From Phycisphaerales bacterium (GTDB taxonomy: Bacteria > Planctomycetota > Phycisphaerae > Phycisphaerales > UBA1924): DNA of 64,000 nt. A program made the translations under genes and the position numbers. Of the stretch, positions 51,878 through 61,630 are shown piece by piece. Numbering within the stretch: position 1 is the first letter of the stretch; the number at the start of each line of letters is the position of its first letter. Where the stretch lies: positions 98,141 to 162,140 of the forward strand of contig JAJDDF010000009.1 in NCBI GenBank assembly GCA_029260455.1, in the 5' to 3' direction. Below the pieces are notes generated by a model that saw only the letters and a program-made list of their open reading frames with translations, had not been told where the DNA came from and did not search any database.

Positions 51878-52795
51878 TTATTGCGCATCACCTTTTTGAG
51901 ATTCCGGCGCCTCTTTGAACATGCTCAGGTATTTCACCGGGTCAGTATTGACCTTCTCGATGCAACCATCGCAGCACAGCCGCACAAGGCGCCCACCAAC
52001 GACCATCTCAACAGGCTCACCCATTGATCCGAGTTTGCCGCCACCAACGACGCAGGTGTCGATCGGATAGTCCGCCCGCTGCGCATCGGCAACTTGCTTA
52101 TCCAGTTGTTCCATGAACTTCGCCGGGTCAGCTTTGAACTCCTTTTTGCACATGGTGCAACACAGGCGCACGAGCCTGTTGTTGTACACCATATTGATGC
52201 CGACATCTTCGCCATCTTCTACAAGCGATTCGCCAGTAACAATGCACGTCTGGGCCGGGTAGTACGGCAGTTGATCGGCAATGATCTGCTCGTCAATCTT
52301 CTTGAAATACCCAATCTTGTCCGCTTCGAATTTTTCAATACAACCGCTGCAGCAGAAGCGCACTTCCCGCCCGTCATACATCTTGACGATCGGGTCGCCC
52401 ATCGAACCTAGCGTTCCACCTGAAACGATGCAGGTATCAAGCGTGTACGGCGCAGTCCATGCAACCACCTGTTCATGCTGAATGCCGTGCCGCTCCTGCC
52501 CCGGTTCACGATGAGCTATGGCAAGCGCCACAAACTCATCTTTCTGAGCTTCGTCCCACGCAGAAAACTCGTTTCCACAACTAGGACAGCACAGACCGAT
52601 AGTTTTTCCTTTGTATTCAACTGTCCCCGCAGATGGAACAATGGGTTCCTTGCCGATCGGGCACATCGCATTGACAGTCTTCACATCTGCTGGAGCTTGA
52701 TTGCTCACATGACTATCTTCGTGCTGCGCAATCGCGGGGGCCGCCACGATCAACGAACAGACGATAACGCTTCCAGCGCACAATGACTTCAACAT
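51878..52795 (-). CDS. Secreted protein with four TRASH/YHS-like metal-binding repeats
   Basis: The product is 305 residues from ATG 52795 (AAGGAG upstream), starting 1 nt after the stop of the pump gene. A signal peptide (MLKSLCAGSVIVCSLIVAAP, cleavage near AIA) is followed by four units of 50-65 residues. Each has an early Cys (MCPIGKE, TCIVSGGTLG, TCIVTGESL, TCVVGGGKLG) and later LCC/FCC-x-x-C (LCCPSCGNEF, FCCSGCIEKF, LCCTMCKKEF, LCCDGCIEKV). This is the TRASH/YHS pattern of thiol metal binding. It should lie in the periplasm and bind copper or a similar metal for the pump. Single-domain relatives are common; four in one protein is unusual. Last gene of the efflux cluster. Confidence 0.85.
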   Translation of the reverse strand: MLKSLCAGSVIVCSLIVAAPAIAQHEDSHVSNQAPADVKTVNAMCPIGKEPIVPSAGTVEYKGKTIGLCCPSCGNEFSAWDEAQKDEFVALAIAHREPGQERHGIQHEQVVAWTAPYTLDTCIVSGGTLGSMGDPIVKMYDGREVRFCCSGCIEKFEADKIGYFKKIDEQIIADQLPYYPAQTCIVTGESLVEDGEDVGINMVYNNRLVRLCCTMCKKEFKADPAKFMEQLDKQVADAQRADYPIDTCVVGGGKLGSMGEPVEMVVGGRLVRLCCDGCIEKVNTDPVKYLSMFKEAPESQKGDAQ

Positions 52796-52796
52796 A

Positions 52797-55700
52797 TCAA
52801 TCTCCTTGAGAATCAATAACTTTGCTGGGTTCATGATAAGACAAACGGTGCTTCCATTCCTGAACCCAGCAGTACAGGATAGGCACAACAAACCATGTGA
52901 TCGATGCGACAACCATCCCGCCAAACGTCGGGATCGCCATAGGAATCATGATGTCTGACCCTCTCCCGGTGCTTGTAAGTACGGGCAGGAGTGCCAGAAT
53001 TGTCGTGGCACTGGTCATCACCGCAGCACGAATGCGCAGCTGTCCGCCCTCAACCACCGTCTTGCGAATGGCCTGAATAGAATCGGGTTTCTTTTCAGCC
53101 ATAGACTGTTTGATGCGTGTTGCCATGATCACGCCGTCGTCGGTAGCAATACCAAAGAGCGCGAGAAATCCGACCCACACCGCAACACTGAGGTTGTAAG
53201 CGCGCACCTGAAACAGTTCGCGCAGGTTGACGCCAAGCAAGTGAATATCAAGAAACCACGGCTGGGCATACAGCCACAGCATCAGAAATCCGCCTCCCCA
53301 CGCGACGAAGACACCCGAAAACACCATCAATGTCACGCTGACCCTGCGAAATTGAAAATACAACAACAAGAAGATGACCATCAATGAAAGCGGCAACACG
53401 ATCCTGAGCCGTTTGGTAGCGCGCACCTGATTTTTGTACGACCCCGCAAACTCGTAGCTCACGCCCGCTGGCACAACAAGTTCACCAACCTCGATCTTGC
53501 TCTGGATATGCCGTTGCGCATCGTGTACCACAGTCACCTCGGCGTAGCCGGGCATCTTGTCAAACAGGACGTATGCAACAAGGAACGTGTCCTCACTCTT
53601 GATCATTTGTGGGCCGCGGCGATACTCAAATGTTGCAAGCTCGCGCAATGGCACCTGCACGCCTGACGATGTTGGTACGAGAATATCGCCGAGCGTTTCA
53701 AGCTGATCCCGCAGTTCGCGCAAGTAGCGCACGCGCACCGGGTATCGCTCGCGACCTTCGACAGTCATAGTAAGCGGCTTGCCACCAATCGCAACTTCAA
53801 TAACCTCCTGCACATCTGCGATGCGCAGCCCATAGCGAGCAATCTTCTCGCGGTCGATATCAATTTCAAGATACGGCTTGCCGACAACACGATCTGCAAA
53901 TACCGCTGCAGGCTGCACCGACGGCACTTCCTTGAGCAGCCCTTCCAGTTCCAACCCGAATGACTCGATGGTCTCAAGGTCCGGGCCATACACCTTGATG
54001 CCCATCGGCGCTCGAAAACCGGACTGAAGCATCACAATGCGCGTCTCGATGGGCTGCAGCTTCGGCGCACTTGTCACCCCGGGCATGTCTGTCACCGCGA
54101 CAATCTCATCCCAGATATCCTGCGGCGATTCGATTTCATCGCGCCACTGTCGGAACGGACGACCATCTTCATCTTCGATGAGCGCACCATTCGCATCGCG
54201 CACAAATGCTTCAGAATCAGTGTCATATTCGAAGTTGAGCCGCCGCCCCTGCTCATCACTTCGATATTCACTTTGATACTGGATCACCGTCTCGACCATG
54301 GATATCGGCGCCGGGTCAAGCGGACTCTCAACGCGCCCGATCTTGCCAACGGCAAGCTCTACCTCGGGCACACTCATAATCCTGCGGTCAAGTTCCTTGA
54401 CAATGTCGGTCGCTTCGCCGATCGAAACATGCGGCATCGCAGTTGGCATATACAGGAACGCGCCTTCATCAAGTGACGGCATGAACTCACTGCCAAGACC
54501 CGGAAATGCATGGGCAATCGCAACTGCATCATCGCGCTGCCGAACAGATTCGGGCAACCATCCCCACACGCGGTCGAACCCAATCCACACCGTTGCACCG
54601 AAGAGCACAACGAATGCTGCCGGCGTCAGCGCTACAAGTTTGTGATCCAGCGCCCATCCAAGAATATGCGGAAATGCAAGGCGAACACCCCAGAAGGCAA
54701 GTAGCAGTCCGCCGATGATCGTTCCAATGAACATCGCATTCCCAAAGGTTCCGCGCTCCGGACCAAGCGGTTCCCAAGCACCGGCGAGCACGAATAGCAC
54801 CACAAAAACCGCAACAAGATTCGCAGACCATTGGATTGTTCGTGCTACCGCATCTGGAACTATCGGTTGTGCAAGATAGAATGTACCGAACGCCGTCAGA
54901 AGCACACCCCCCAATGGCTGCACCCAGATCGCAGTCATGATCCCGACAAGCGTGAGTGCCATAGAGCACAGCACGCGCACCGACTTGATGCGAATGCGAA
55001 AGCCAATCAGCGCGTGGGCTGCACCCGGAAGAATTGTCAGCGCAATGATGATTGCAGAAATGAGCGCAAATGTTTTTGTGTACGCAAGAGGCTTGAAGAG
55101 CTTGCCTTCCGCCGCCTCCATCGTAAATACGGGCAAAAATCCGACAACTGTGGTGGCAACCGCCGTCAGGACTGCGCCCCCCACTTCAGTTGTCGCGCGA
55201 TACACAACTTCCAAACGCGATTCATCGGCATCAGCATCATCCACTGCGCGCAGAATATTCTCACTCAATACGATGCCCATGTCCACGATCGTGCCGATCG
55301 CAATCGCAATCCCCGAAAGCGCAACGATATTCGCATCAACACCAAACGTCTTCATCCCGATGAATGTCATCAACACGGTAATCGGCAACATCGCACCGAT
55401 CAGCAGACTGCTCCGCAGGTGCATCACCATCAGCACCACAACAATGATCGTCACGAGCACCTGTTGCGAAATCGCAGCGTTGAGCGTAGCAAGTGATTCC
55501 TTAATCAATCCCGTGCGGTCATAGAACGGCACAATCGTCACGCGACTTTCAGTGCCATCGGCAAGCACTTTGCTCGGTAATCCCGATGCAATATCTGAGA
55601 TCATTACTTTGACGCGCTGAATCGTCGCCATCGGATTTTCGCCATACCGAACAACAACAACGCCGCCGACAGCTTCTTCACCTGCCTTGGACAATACGCC

Positions 55701-56594
55701 GCGCCGAATCGCGGGCCCAAGCGCGACTCTTGCAATATCTTTGACAAGAATCGGTTGCCCATCGCGAGATGTAATCGCAGTCTGTTCCAGATCTTCAACG
55801 CTTTCGATGAACCCAAGCCCGCGAACGATATATTCCGCCCTGTTCACCTCAAGCGTGCGCGCTCCAACATCAAGATTGCTCTGGCGTACTGCACCGATGA
55901 CCTGCGAAAGTGAAATGCCCGCTGCACGCATCGCATCAGGATTCACATCGACTTGGTACTCACGCACAAACCCGCCGATAGAAGCGACTTCAGACACACC
56001 TTTTACGCCCGCGAGTTTGTACTTGACGATGAAGTCCTGAATCGATCGCAACTCGTGCGGATCCCAACCACCGGTGGGATTGCCATCTATATCTCGCCCT
56101 TCAAGCGTGTACCAAAACACCTGGCCGAGCGCTGTCGCATCAGGCCCAAGCGCCGGTGTCACCCCGGTCGGCAGCGTCCCCGAAGGCAGCGAATTGAGCT
56201 TCTCAAGCACGCGCGATCGCGACCAATAGAACTCAATGCCATCCTCAAAGACAATGTAAATCGTCGAGAATCCAAAGACCGAATAGCTTCGAATGTCTTT
56301 CACGCCCGGCGTACCAAGCAGCGCAACCGTCAACGGGTAACTGATTTGATCATCAATATCCTCCGGGCTGCGTCCCGGCCATTCAGTAAACACAATCTGC
56401 TGATTTTCGCCAATATCCGGAATCGCATCGACAGGCACCGGATCTCGCGCAAGCCCGCCGAGTTCCCAATCAAACGGTGCAACTAGAACACCCCAGAAGA
56501 GCGCACCAAAAAGTACGATCGCAACGACCAGCTTCTGTTCCAGACAGAAGCGAATAATGCTGTTGAGCGGGCCGCGCCGTTCTGCATCACTCAT
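52797..56594 (-). CDS. Heavy-metal RND efflux pump (CusA-like)
   Basis: The product is 1,265 residues, about 200 longer than usual CusA. The N-terminus has the pump hallmark VVAIVLFGALFWGVLVAP. Porter domains follow with EWPGRSPEDIDDQISYPLTV, the transmembrane charge region AIAIGTIVDMGIVLSENIL, and the C-terminal VGFLALFGIATDDGVIMATR. Protons drive metal (probably Cu or Zn) export across both membranes together with the fusion protein and the outer-membrane factor. The extra length lies after the first membrane bundle (about residues 530-660), where several extra hydrophobic segments stand between ILPGAAHALIG and FPGLGSEFMPSLDEGA. It overlaps the fusion-protein gene by 8 bp. Confidence 0.92.
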   Translation of the reverse strand: MSDAERRGPLNSIIRFCLEQKLVVAIVLFGALFWGVLVAPFDWELGGLARDPVPVDAIPDIGENQQIVFTEWPGRSPEDIDDQISYPLTVALLGTPGVKDIRSYSVFGFSTIYIVFEDGIEFYWSRSRVLEKLNSLPSGTLPTGVTPALGPDATALGQVFWYTLEGRDIDGNPTGGWDPHELRSIQDFIVKYKLAGVKGVSEVASIGGFVREYQVDVNPDAMRAAGISLSQVIGAVRQSNLDVGARTLEVNRAEYIVRGLGFIESVEDLEQTAITSRDGQPILVKDIARVALGPAIRRGVLSKAGEEAVGGVVVVRYGENPMATIQRVKVMISDIASGLPSKVLADGTESRVTIVPFYDRTGLIKESLATLNAAISQQVLVTIIVVVLMVMHLRSSLLIGAMLPITVLMTFIGMKTFGVDANIVALSGIAIAIGTIVDMGIVLSENILRAVDDADADESRLEVVYRATTEVGGAVLTAVATTVVGFLPVFTMEAAEGKLFKPLAYTKTFALISAIIIALTILPGAAHALIGFRIRIKSVRVLCSMALTLVGIMTAIWVQPLGGVLLTAFGTFYLAQPIVPDAVARTIQWSANLVAVFVVLFVLAGAWEPLGPERGTFGNAMFIGTIIGGLLLAFWGVRLAFPHILGWALDHKLVALTPAAFVVLFGATVWIGFDRVWGWLPESVRQRDDAVAIAHAFPGLGSEFMPSLDEGAFLYMPTAMPHVSIGEATDIVKELDRRIMSVPEVELAVGKIGRVESPLDPAPISMVETVIQYQSEYRSDEQGRRLNFEYDTDSEAFVRDANGALIEDEDGRPFRQWRDEIESPQDIWDEIVAVTDMPGVTSAPKLQPIETRIVMLQSGFRAPMGIKVYGPDLETIESFGLELEGLLKEVPSVQPAAVFADRVVGKPYLEIDIDREKIARYGLRIADVQEVIEVAIGGKPLTMTVEGRERYPVRVRYLRELRDQLETLGDILVPTSSGVQVPLRELATFEYRRGPQMIKSEDTFLVAYVLFDKMPGYAEVTVVHDAQRHIQSKIEVGELVVPAGVSYEFAGSYKNQVRATKRLRIVLPLSLMVIFLLLYFQFRRVSVTLMVFSGVFVAWGGGFLMLWLYAQPWFLDIHLLGVNLRELFQVRAYNLSVAVWVGFLALFGIATDDGVIMATRIKQSMAEKKPDSIQAIRKTVVEGGQLRIRAAVMTSATTILALLPVLTSTGRGSDIMIPMAIPTFGGMVVASITWFVVPILYCWVQEWKHRLSYHEPSKVIDSQGD

Positions 56595-58611
56595 GATCGC
56601 CCTCCGCGCTCACCGGCGCGTATGACTCTTGCACTTCACCACACCGAAGCATTGATGCACCAAAGTACGGGTTGTTGATCTCCGTGCCGCGCTGCAACCA
56701 GTCGGCCCCCTTGAAGTCAAACGCCATCGGGCAATATGCAAGATGCCAGGTCTCCTCCCCGGAATGACCAAATGCACGTTGTAACGCAAATATCCCATCA
56801 CTCATGCGCTCAAAGTGAATGCGAGCATCATCAATTGTTGTCACAGTCTGACCGAGGCGCAATGTCACCGCGGCCCGTCGCCATTCTCCAAGCGGTTCGC
56901 CAACGAGACCCACTTCCCTGACAAGGCCCAGCCCGGTCTTAATAGCCGCAGTCGCCTGTACAAAGTCAGCAAGATCATCGCCCGCGAGTGCTTCCTGAGC
57001 ATCAAAATACGCTTCATATACAGGCTCAAGCGAGTTGATGAATACTTCTGGAACATGTGCGCCAACCTGCATGTTGGACATGGTGGCACCTGACATCGCA
57101 CCGTGCCCGGCGTGCACACTGCCACTCCTCCCTCCCTCCGGAGTCATCATGCTCGGCTTGGCTGCGATTTGCATTGCACTATCAATACGAAATGCACCAT
57201 TGACGACAATCATCTCACCTTCGCGCAGTCCTTCTCGCACGATGTACAAATCATCCGCCCGCGGCCCAAGCACAACTTCGCGCCCCTCGTACGTCGGCTT
57301 CTCGGCATCGTGCACTTCGACATACACAACCGACCGTGTGCCAGTAAATAACACTGCTGATTTCGGAATCACAAGTGGCTCTTCGAGCAACGACGGATCG
57401 CCCACAATGCCAAGCGATTCTGCTGTCACCATGTCCATGCCGCAAATGTCACACTGCCCCGGCCCGTTCTTCACGATCGTCGGATGCATCGGGCTCACCC
57501 AATGTCCTGCAAGTTCATCACTCAGCACCGCCCCGGTGGCTGCAAGTCGCGTGCGCACATCCGCAGATGCGAACATCCCCGGCTTGAGTCGAACCCCAGG
57601 ATTATCAACCGCAACGCGCACCGCTGCTGTGCGCGTGCGATCATCAATCATGGGTTCAATGAAAGAAATTCGTCCTTCAAATGTTTCACCCGGATGGGCT
57701 TCGACTGTAAATGTCACAGGCTGACCCCACCGAAGCATCGGAAGCTGCGATTCATACGCCTCCATATCAAGCCACAAACGCGACAAGTCTGCCACCGTCG
57801 CAATCGACCCGCCGGTCTGTAAATAATCACCTTCGCGCACCGCAAGATGCGTGACAACACCGCCAATCGGCGAGAAAATGGTCAGCAGATCCCCCTGAAA
57901 TGATCCATCTTCGATTGCAGTGATTTGTTGCTTCGTCAACCCGATCAGCCGCAGCTTCTCGCGCGCCGCCGTAAGCGTGTCCCGTGTTGATTGCCTGACA
58001 AGGTCGCTGCCACTTTGCGAGTTGGCAGCCGCAGCACTGACTTGTCGTAGTTCTTCGAATGACGCGAGCAACTCCGGGCTGTACATCTCAGCAAGATGAT
58101 CGCCCTTGCCCACCGGCACGCCCAGATAGTTCACAAACAATCGCTCGATACGCCCCGGAAAATACGCCGAAATTCTTGCAACGGATGTTTCGTCATACGC
58201 AAGCTTGCCGTACAGCCGCACTGTCACAGTTGGAAAGAATCTCCCAACCTTCGCCGTTTCGATGCGGCTCATGGCCACAGCATTTTCGTGCAACGTGATA
58301 CGCCGCACGTTGCCTTCGCCACCATTATCTGCAACAGGAATCAGCGCCATAAAACAAATCGGACACTTCGAATCCGCATCGGGCAGGCGCACCGACGGAT
58401 GCATCGAACAGGTATACATCTGCGCTTCACCTGCATCGACAGCATGCTCAGAATGTTCGTCATGTCCCGCCTGCATTCGTTCAGGCGCTGGCTTGCCAAT
58501 CTGGTAGCCAATCACAACCGCGATGACAATGAGCAGCATCGCAATCGCTGCAGAAGTGCGCTGCCACACCCAGTGCAAATAAGTACGCGCTGCCGTAGTC
58601 ACGTTACTCAT
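56587..58611 (-). CDS. RND membrane-fusion protein with two metal-binding HMBD units and a DUF3347 tail
   Basis: The product is 674 residues, long for a CusB-type protein. A membrane helix (AAIAMLLIVIAVVIGYQIG) is followed by a first heavy-metal-binding unit, YTCSMHPSVRLPDADSKCPI. Then come the barrel-sandwich and HlyD-like domains (about 120-350, with AEMYSPELLASFEEL and VVTHLAVREGDYL), and a second unit, SPMHPTIVKNGPGQCDICGM, inserted near 375-405. The C-terminal ~160 residues match DUF3347 (AEYCPMAFDFKGADWL-like and NPYFGASMLRCGEV). Both units carry the Cys and His expected for Cu or Zn. It overlaps the genes on both sides (8 and 4 bp). Confidence 0.9.
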   Translation of the reverse strand: MSNVTTAARTYLHWVWQRTSAAIAMLLIVIAVVIGYQIGKPAPERMQAGHDEHSEHAVDAGEAQMYTCSMHPSVRLPDADSKCPICFMALIPVADNGGEGNVRRITLHENAVAMSRIETAKVGRFFPTVTVRLYGKLAYDETSVARISAYFPGRIERLFVNYLGVPVGKGDHLAEMYSPELLASFEELRQVSAAAANSQSGSDLVRQSTRDTLTAAREKLRLIGLTKQQITAIEDGSFQGDLLTIFSPIGGVVTHLAVREGDYLQTGGSIATVADLSRLWLDMEAYESQLPMLRWGQPVTFTVEAHPGETFEGRISFIEPMIDDRTRTAAVRVAVDNPGVRLKPGMFASADVRTRLAATGAVLSDELAGHWVSPMHPTIVKNGPGQCDICGMDMVTAESLGIVGDPSLLEEPLVIPKSAVLFTGTRSVVYVEVHDAEKPTYEGREVVLGPRADDLYIVREGLREGEMIVVNGAFRIDSAMQIAAKPSMMTPEGGRSGSVHAGHGAMSGATMSNMQVGAHVPEVFINSLEPVYEAYFDAQEALAGDDLADFVQATAAIKTGLGLVREVGLVGEPLGEWRRAAVTLRLGQTVTTIDDARIHFERMSDGIFALQRAFGHSGEETWHLAYCPMAFDFKGADWLQRGTEINNPYFGASMLRCGEVQESYAPVSAEGDHE

Positions 58612-60038
58612 GGTTGTTTCTCCGATTCGCGTCCGTCATCCGCGATCTGCGTCGGCACCTGCGCCCCGACCAGCGTGTTCAATTGTGCAAGTGACTTCCC
58701 CCGGTCCGCCCGCGCACGCTCTGCTGCAACTGCGAATTCCAGCAATGTGCGCTCTGCATCAAGCAGATCAAGAAAGTTCGTTCCGCCCGCGCGGAAACCA
58801 GCAAGTGAAGCCCGAAGCGACTCCTCAGCTTTTGGAATGAGTGTGCGTTCAAACAGGCGCACACGCCGATCCGCATCAGTGTGTTCAAACCATGTTCGCT
58901 CGACACCTGCAACAAGTTGGTTGGCCTGATCGGCGCGGTCATTGGCAGCAACAAGTCGGCGCGCAATGGCCTCGCGCACACCTGCGTCATACTTTTCACG
59001 CCAGATCGGTATAGTAACGCCCAAACTCAACATCACCGGATCATCGCCGCTCTCTGACACCGCACTGTTGGCGGCCTCATCGGTGACAATGTAATCAAGC
59101 CCAAGTGTCACATCCGGCAATCCATCCTTGCGCGCAACTTCTGCCAGAACCCGTTGTTGTTCGACTTGCTCATCGAGGGCGAGCAACTCAGGATTCGTTC
59201 GACGCGCAATCAGCGCAAGTTCCTCTGTATCTGCATCAACAACCTGCGCTGGAAGCCTGCCAAATGATGCGATCTCCGTTGCCGAATCCCGATTCAATAC
59301 CGCATTCAATTGTGATACATACGAAGGCCGCATCGAATACAACTGCGCAACACGATCTTCGACTTGTCCGAGCTCCACTTGCACACGAATCAGTTCCGGA
59401 TGCGACCCCGCGCCAACGCGATACCGCGCCCGCACAACCTGCTCAAATGACTCAAGCAATTCAAGGTTCTCTTCACTGATCGCAATCGCTGCGTCAAGAT
59501 ACGCAAGTTCGTACATCGTTGTGACGATGCGCTCCGTCACCGAAAGCCGTGCAGCTTCAAATCGCCACCACGCCGCCATCGCCGCCCGTCCTGCAGCCTC
59601 TTGGCGATCCTGAAGTTTCCCCGCCCACGGAAATGTCTGTTGCACCCCGAACCGCGCCTGCTGAGGCCCCACTCGCGTCTCGACTTCATTGACAAAGAAC
59701 CCCGCTGTCACACGCGGATCAGGCAACGCACTCACCTGCGGCAAACGTTCCGCCACCGCACGCCATCGCTGATACGCCGCCTCAACGTGCGGACTGTTGT
59801 AAAGTCCGTAGCGCACAAAATCATCGGGGCGAGAGTCCGCCGACAACCGCGGCGCAGACGAATCGTCACCCCCCGCATCATCGCGATACCGAGATGGGGG
59901 CACGCGATCGATCCCCACGGGCATCGGCTGGTCCATAGAACGATGAATGTCGTCCGGCAGATCGAACGGTGTCGAACATCCTGCAGACGATATCAATATC
60001 GCAGCGCCGAACGCGCACGCGACTGCATGTGACGCCAT
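58608..60038 (-). CDS. Outer-membrane efflux factor (TolC/CusC-like lipoprotein)
   Basis: The product is 476 residues. A signal with lipobox SSAGC puts it at the outer membrane. The TolC pattern of two long helical pairs is visible: YGLYNSPHVEAAYQRWRAVA, LPQVSALPDPRVTAGFF, and later LRASLAGFRAGGTNFLDLLD and ERTLLEFAVAAERARADRGK. The last matches the family repeat after the second strand pair. It forms the exit duct for the pump. Its start lies 100 bp after the Cys-rich gene, and it overlaps the fusion-protein gene by 4 bp. An efflux factor upstream of the fusion protein and pump is the classic CusCBA order. Confidence 0.9.
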   Translation of the reverse strand: MASHAVACAFGAAILISSAGCSTPFDLPDDIHRSMDQPMPVGIDRVPPSRYRDDAGGDDSSAPRLSADSRPDDFVRYGLYNSPHVEAAYQRWRAVAERLPQVSALPDPRVTAGFFVNEVETRVGPQQARFGVQQTFPWAGKLQDRQEAAGRAAMAAWWRFEAARLSVTERIVTTMYELAYLDAAIAISEENLELLESFEQVVRARYRVGAGSHPELIRVQVELGQVEDRVAQLYSMRPSYVSQLNAVLNRDSATEIASFGRLPAQVVDADTEELALIARRTNPELLALDEQVEQQRVLAEVARKDGLPDVTLGLDYIVTDEAANSAVSESGDDPVMLSLGVTIPIWREKYDAGVREAIARRLVAANDRADQANQLVAGVERTWFEHTDADRRVRLFERTLIPKAEESLRASLAGFRAGGTNFLDLLDAERTLLEFAVAAERARADRGKSLAQLNTLVGAQVPTQIADDGRESEKQP

Positions 60039-60137
60039 GGCTGGCTCCTAAGCAACTGGCAATGAAAAGCGGACGCAAGTGCGAGAAGTGCGATACTCAC
60101 TTGAGCATGCGCACACTATCCCTGCGATGCGTTCGCT

Positions 60138-60548
60138 CTATGTTCGCCAGACGCCCAGAAGGGCCTGCACTTCATTATGAGTGTGCTGGGATTGAAGATT
60201 GAACCCCTGCGCAGCGCACAGGCATGTGCCCACATTGTCATTCGTCGCCGCAATGACCATGACAGGTGATGCGGGTACCGCCGAAACAGAATCACGTTCA
60301 GATGGAGTGGGGAGTGGTGCTTCCGGAAGAGAATGGCGAGCCGGTATGGAACGCGAGGAGCACTGACACGGCCCATCGCTCATTGGGCAGAACATCTGTT
60401 CCACGGTCTCGCCGCAGCAGTTGGTTGTCACAACAACCGCGCAGCACGAAGCGTCTTCGTGCGCTTGCAAAACTTCACGTGGCACCCCGGCCGCCCGGAA
60501 TGTCAGTGGCTGCCAGAAGAGCAGCAAGATGAGAAGCACACGAATCAT
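60138..60548 (-). CDS. Cys-rich secreted protein at the head of the efflux cluster
   Basis: The product is 136 residues. A hydrophobic start (MIRVLLILLLFWQPLTF) looks like a signal peptide, although the cleavage site is unclear. The mature part holds nine Cys, in pairs: ASCCAVVV, TNCCGETV, MFCPMSD, GPCQCSSR, and GTCLCAAQG, with His residues (QSQHTHNEV) near the end. Such spacing suits soft-metal binding, so a periplasmic metal buffer or sensor is plausible. No known family is recognised. It lies 99 bp upstream of the outer-membrane factor gene on the same strand. Confidence 0.6.
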   Translation of the reverse strand: MIRVLLILLLFWQPLTFRAAGVPREVLQAHEDASCCAVVVTTNCCGETVEQMFCPMSDGPCQCSSRSIPARHSLPEAPLPTPSERDSVSAVPASPVMVIAATNDNVGTCLCAAQGFNLQSQHTHNEVQALLGVWRT

Positions 60549-60681
60549 CTACAGCACTATATCGGCAACCCCACCGATTGTTCCACAGAGTCTTGATTCC
60601 AGATGCAAATCCAGGCCCTATCGACCATAGTTATCTGCCCCTCCGCACCGAAATCCCTGCTCGACGGTTACAAGGGCGCGG

Positions 60682-61497
60682 TTAGCCGAATGAACGGAGT
60701 TCCCCCCCGCGCAGGAAAAAGTCGATGTCATTCAGCAACTTGGCAAGTACGAGATTAATGATGACAATCGCCACAAAGCTCGTCACAAACGCCTCGGTGG
60801 TCGCCTTGCCAACACCTTGCGCGCCGCGGCCGCAGGTGAAGCCCTTGTAACACGCGATGAGCCCAATAGCTGCCCCAAAGAACACTGACTTGACGAGACC
60901 GTTGAAGACATCGAACCACCCGATGAACGCTTCAGTGAAATGCCAGTAGTCATCAGAAGATACGCCGTGCATGAAGACGACGATGAGCCACCCGCCAAGC
61001 ACACCGCAGAGATTTGATGCAACTGTCAGCACCGGAATCATCACCGTGCATGCAACAACACGTGGCGCCGCAAGCACGCGCACCGGATCCGCCGCAAGCA
61101 CGCGCATCGCATCAAGTTGATCGGTCACGCGCATCGACCCCAGCTCCGCAGTCAGTGAGCACCCGACGCGCCCGGCGAGCATGACCGCCGCGAGAACCGG
61201 TCCGATTTGTTTCACAATGGAAATGTTGACAACACCACCAAGTCGTTTTTCCATTCCAAAGCTTGCGAATTGATCAAAGCCTTCGATCGCGAGAATCGCC
61301 CCAATGAACAGGCCGGTCAGCGCAACAACCGGTATGGATGTGGAACCGACAAAATACAACTGGCGACCAAAACGCGGCCATTGCACCCAAGAACGCATAC
61401 CAAAAAGAATGGTGTGTGCAGTGGCGGCAACAAAGATGACAAAATCGCCAAAGGCATCAAGCTTCGCAATAATTGAGGCACCGAGTCGGTCGAACAT
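60682..61497 (-). CDS. mlaE: MlaE-family ABC permease
   Basis: The product is 271 residues. The lipid-transport permease pattern is present: YFVGSTSIPVVALTGLFIGA, GPVLAAVMLAGRVGCSLTAELGSM with the conserved Glu-x-Gly motif, TDQLDAMRVLAADPVRVLAA and GFTCGRGAQGVGKATTEAFV. Five or six membrane segments. By family it moves phospholipid between the inner membrane and a periplasmic MCE protein (Mla system). The partner ATPase and MCE genes are not next to it here. It stands 134 bp downstream of the OmpA gene, whose terminator lies between them. Confidence 0.9.
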   Translation of the reverse strand: MFDRLGASIIAKLDAFGDFVIFVAATAHTILFGMRSWVQWPRFGRQLYFVGSTSIPVVALTGLFIGAILAIEGFDQFASFGMEKRLGGVVNISIVKQIGPVLAAVMLAGRVGCSLTAELGSMRVTDQLDAMRVLAADPVRVLAAPRVVACTVMIPVLTVASNLCGVLGGWLIVVFMHGVSSDDYWHFTEAFIGWFDVFNGLVKSVFFGAAIGLIACYKGFTCGRGAQGVGKATTEAFVTSFVAIVIINLVLAKLLNDIDFFLRGGELRSFG

Positions 61498-61553
61498 GAT
61501 CGAAAGGCTAGGTCATATGGGACACGCGTGCGATGACATCGGCGCACAAATAA

Positions 61554-61582
61554 GGCCCGGGCAATTTTTTGCTGCCCGGGCC
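61554..61582 (-). terminator. Rho-independent terminator
   Basis: On the minus strand a 10-bp perfect stem, GGCCCGGGCA with TGCCCGGGCC, is followed by TTATTTGT. It ends the OmpA gene upstream of mlaE. Confidence 0.8.
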
Positions 61583-61630
61583 TGGCATGCAACGCACATG
61601 CGAAATGATTCGCATCGCATTTGTGCTGGA

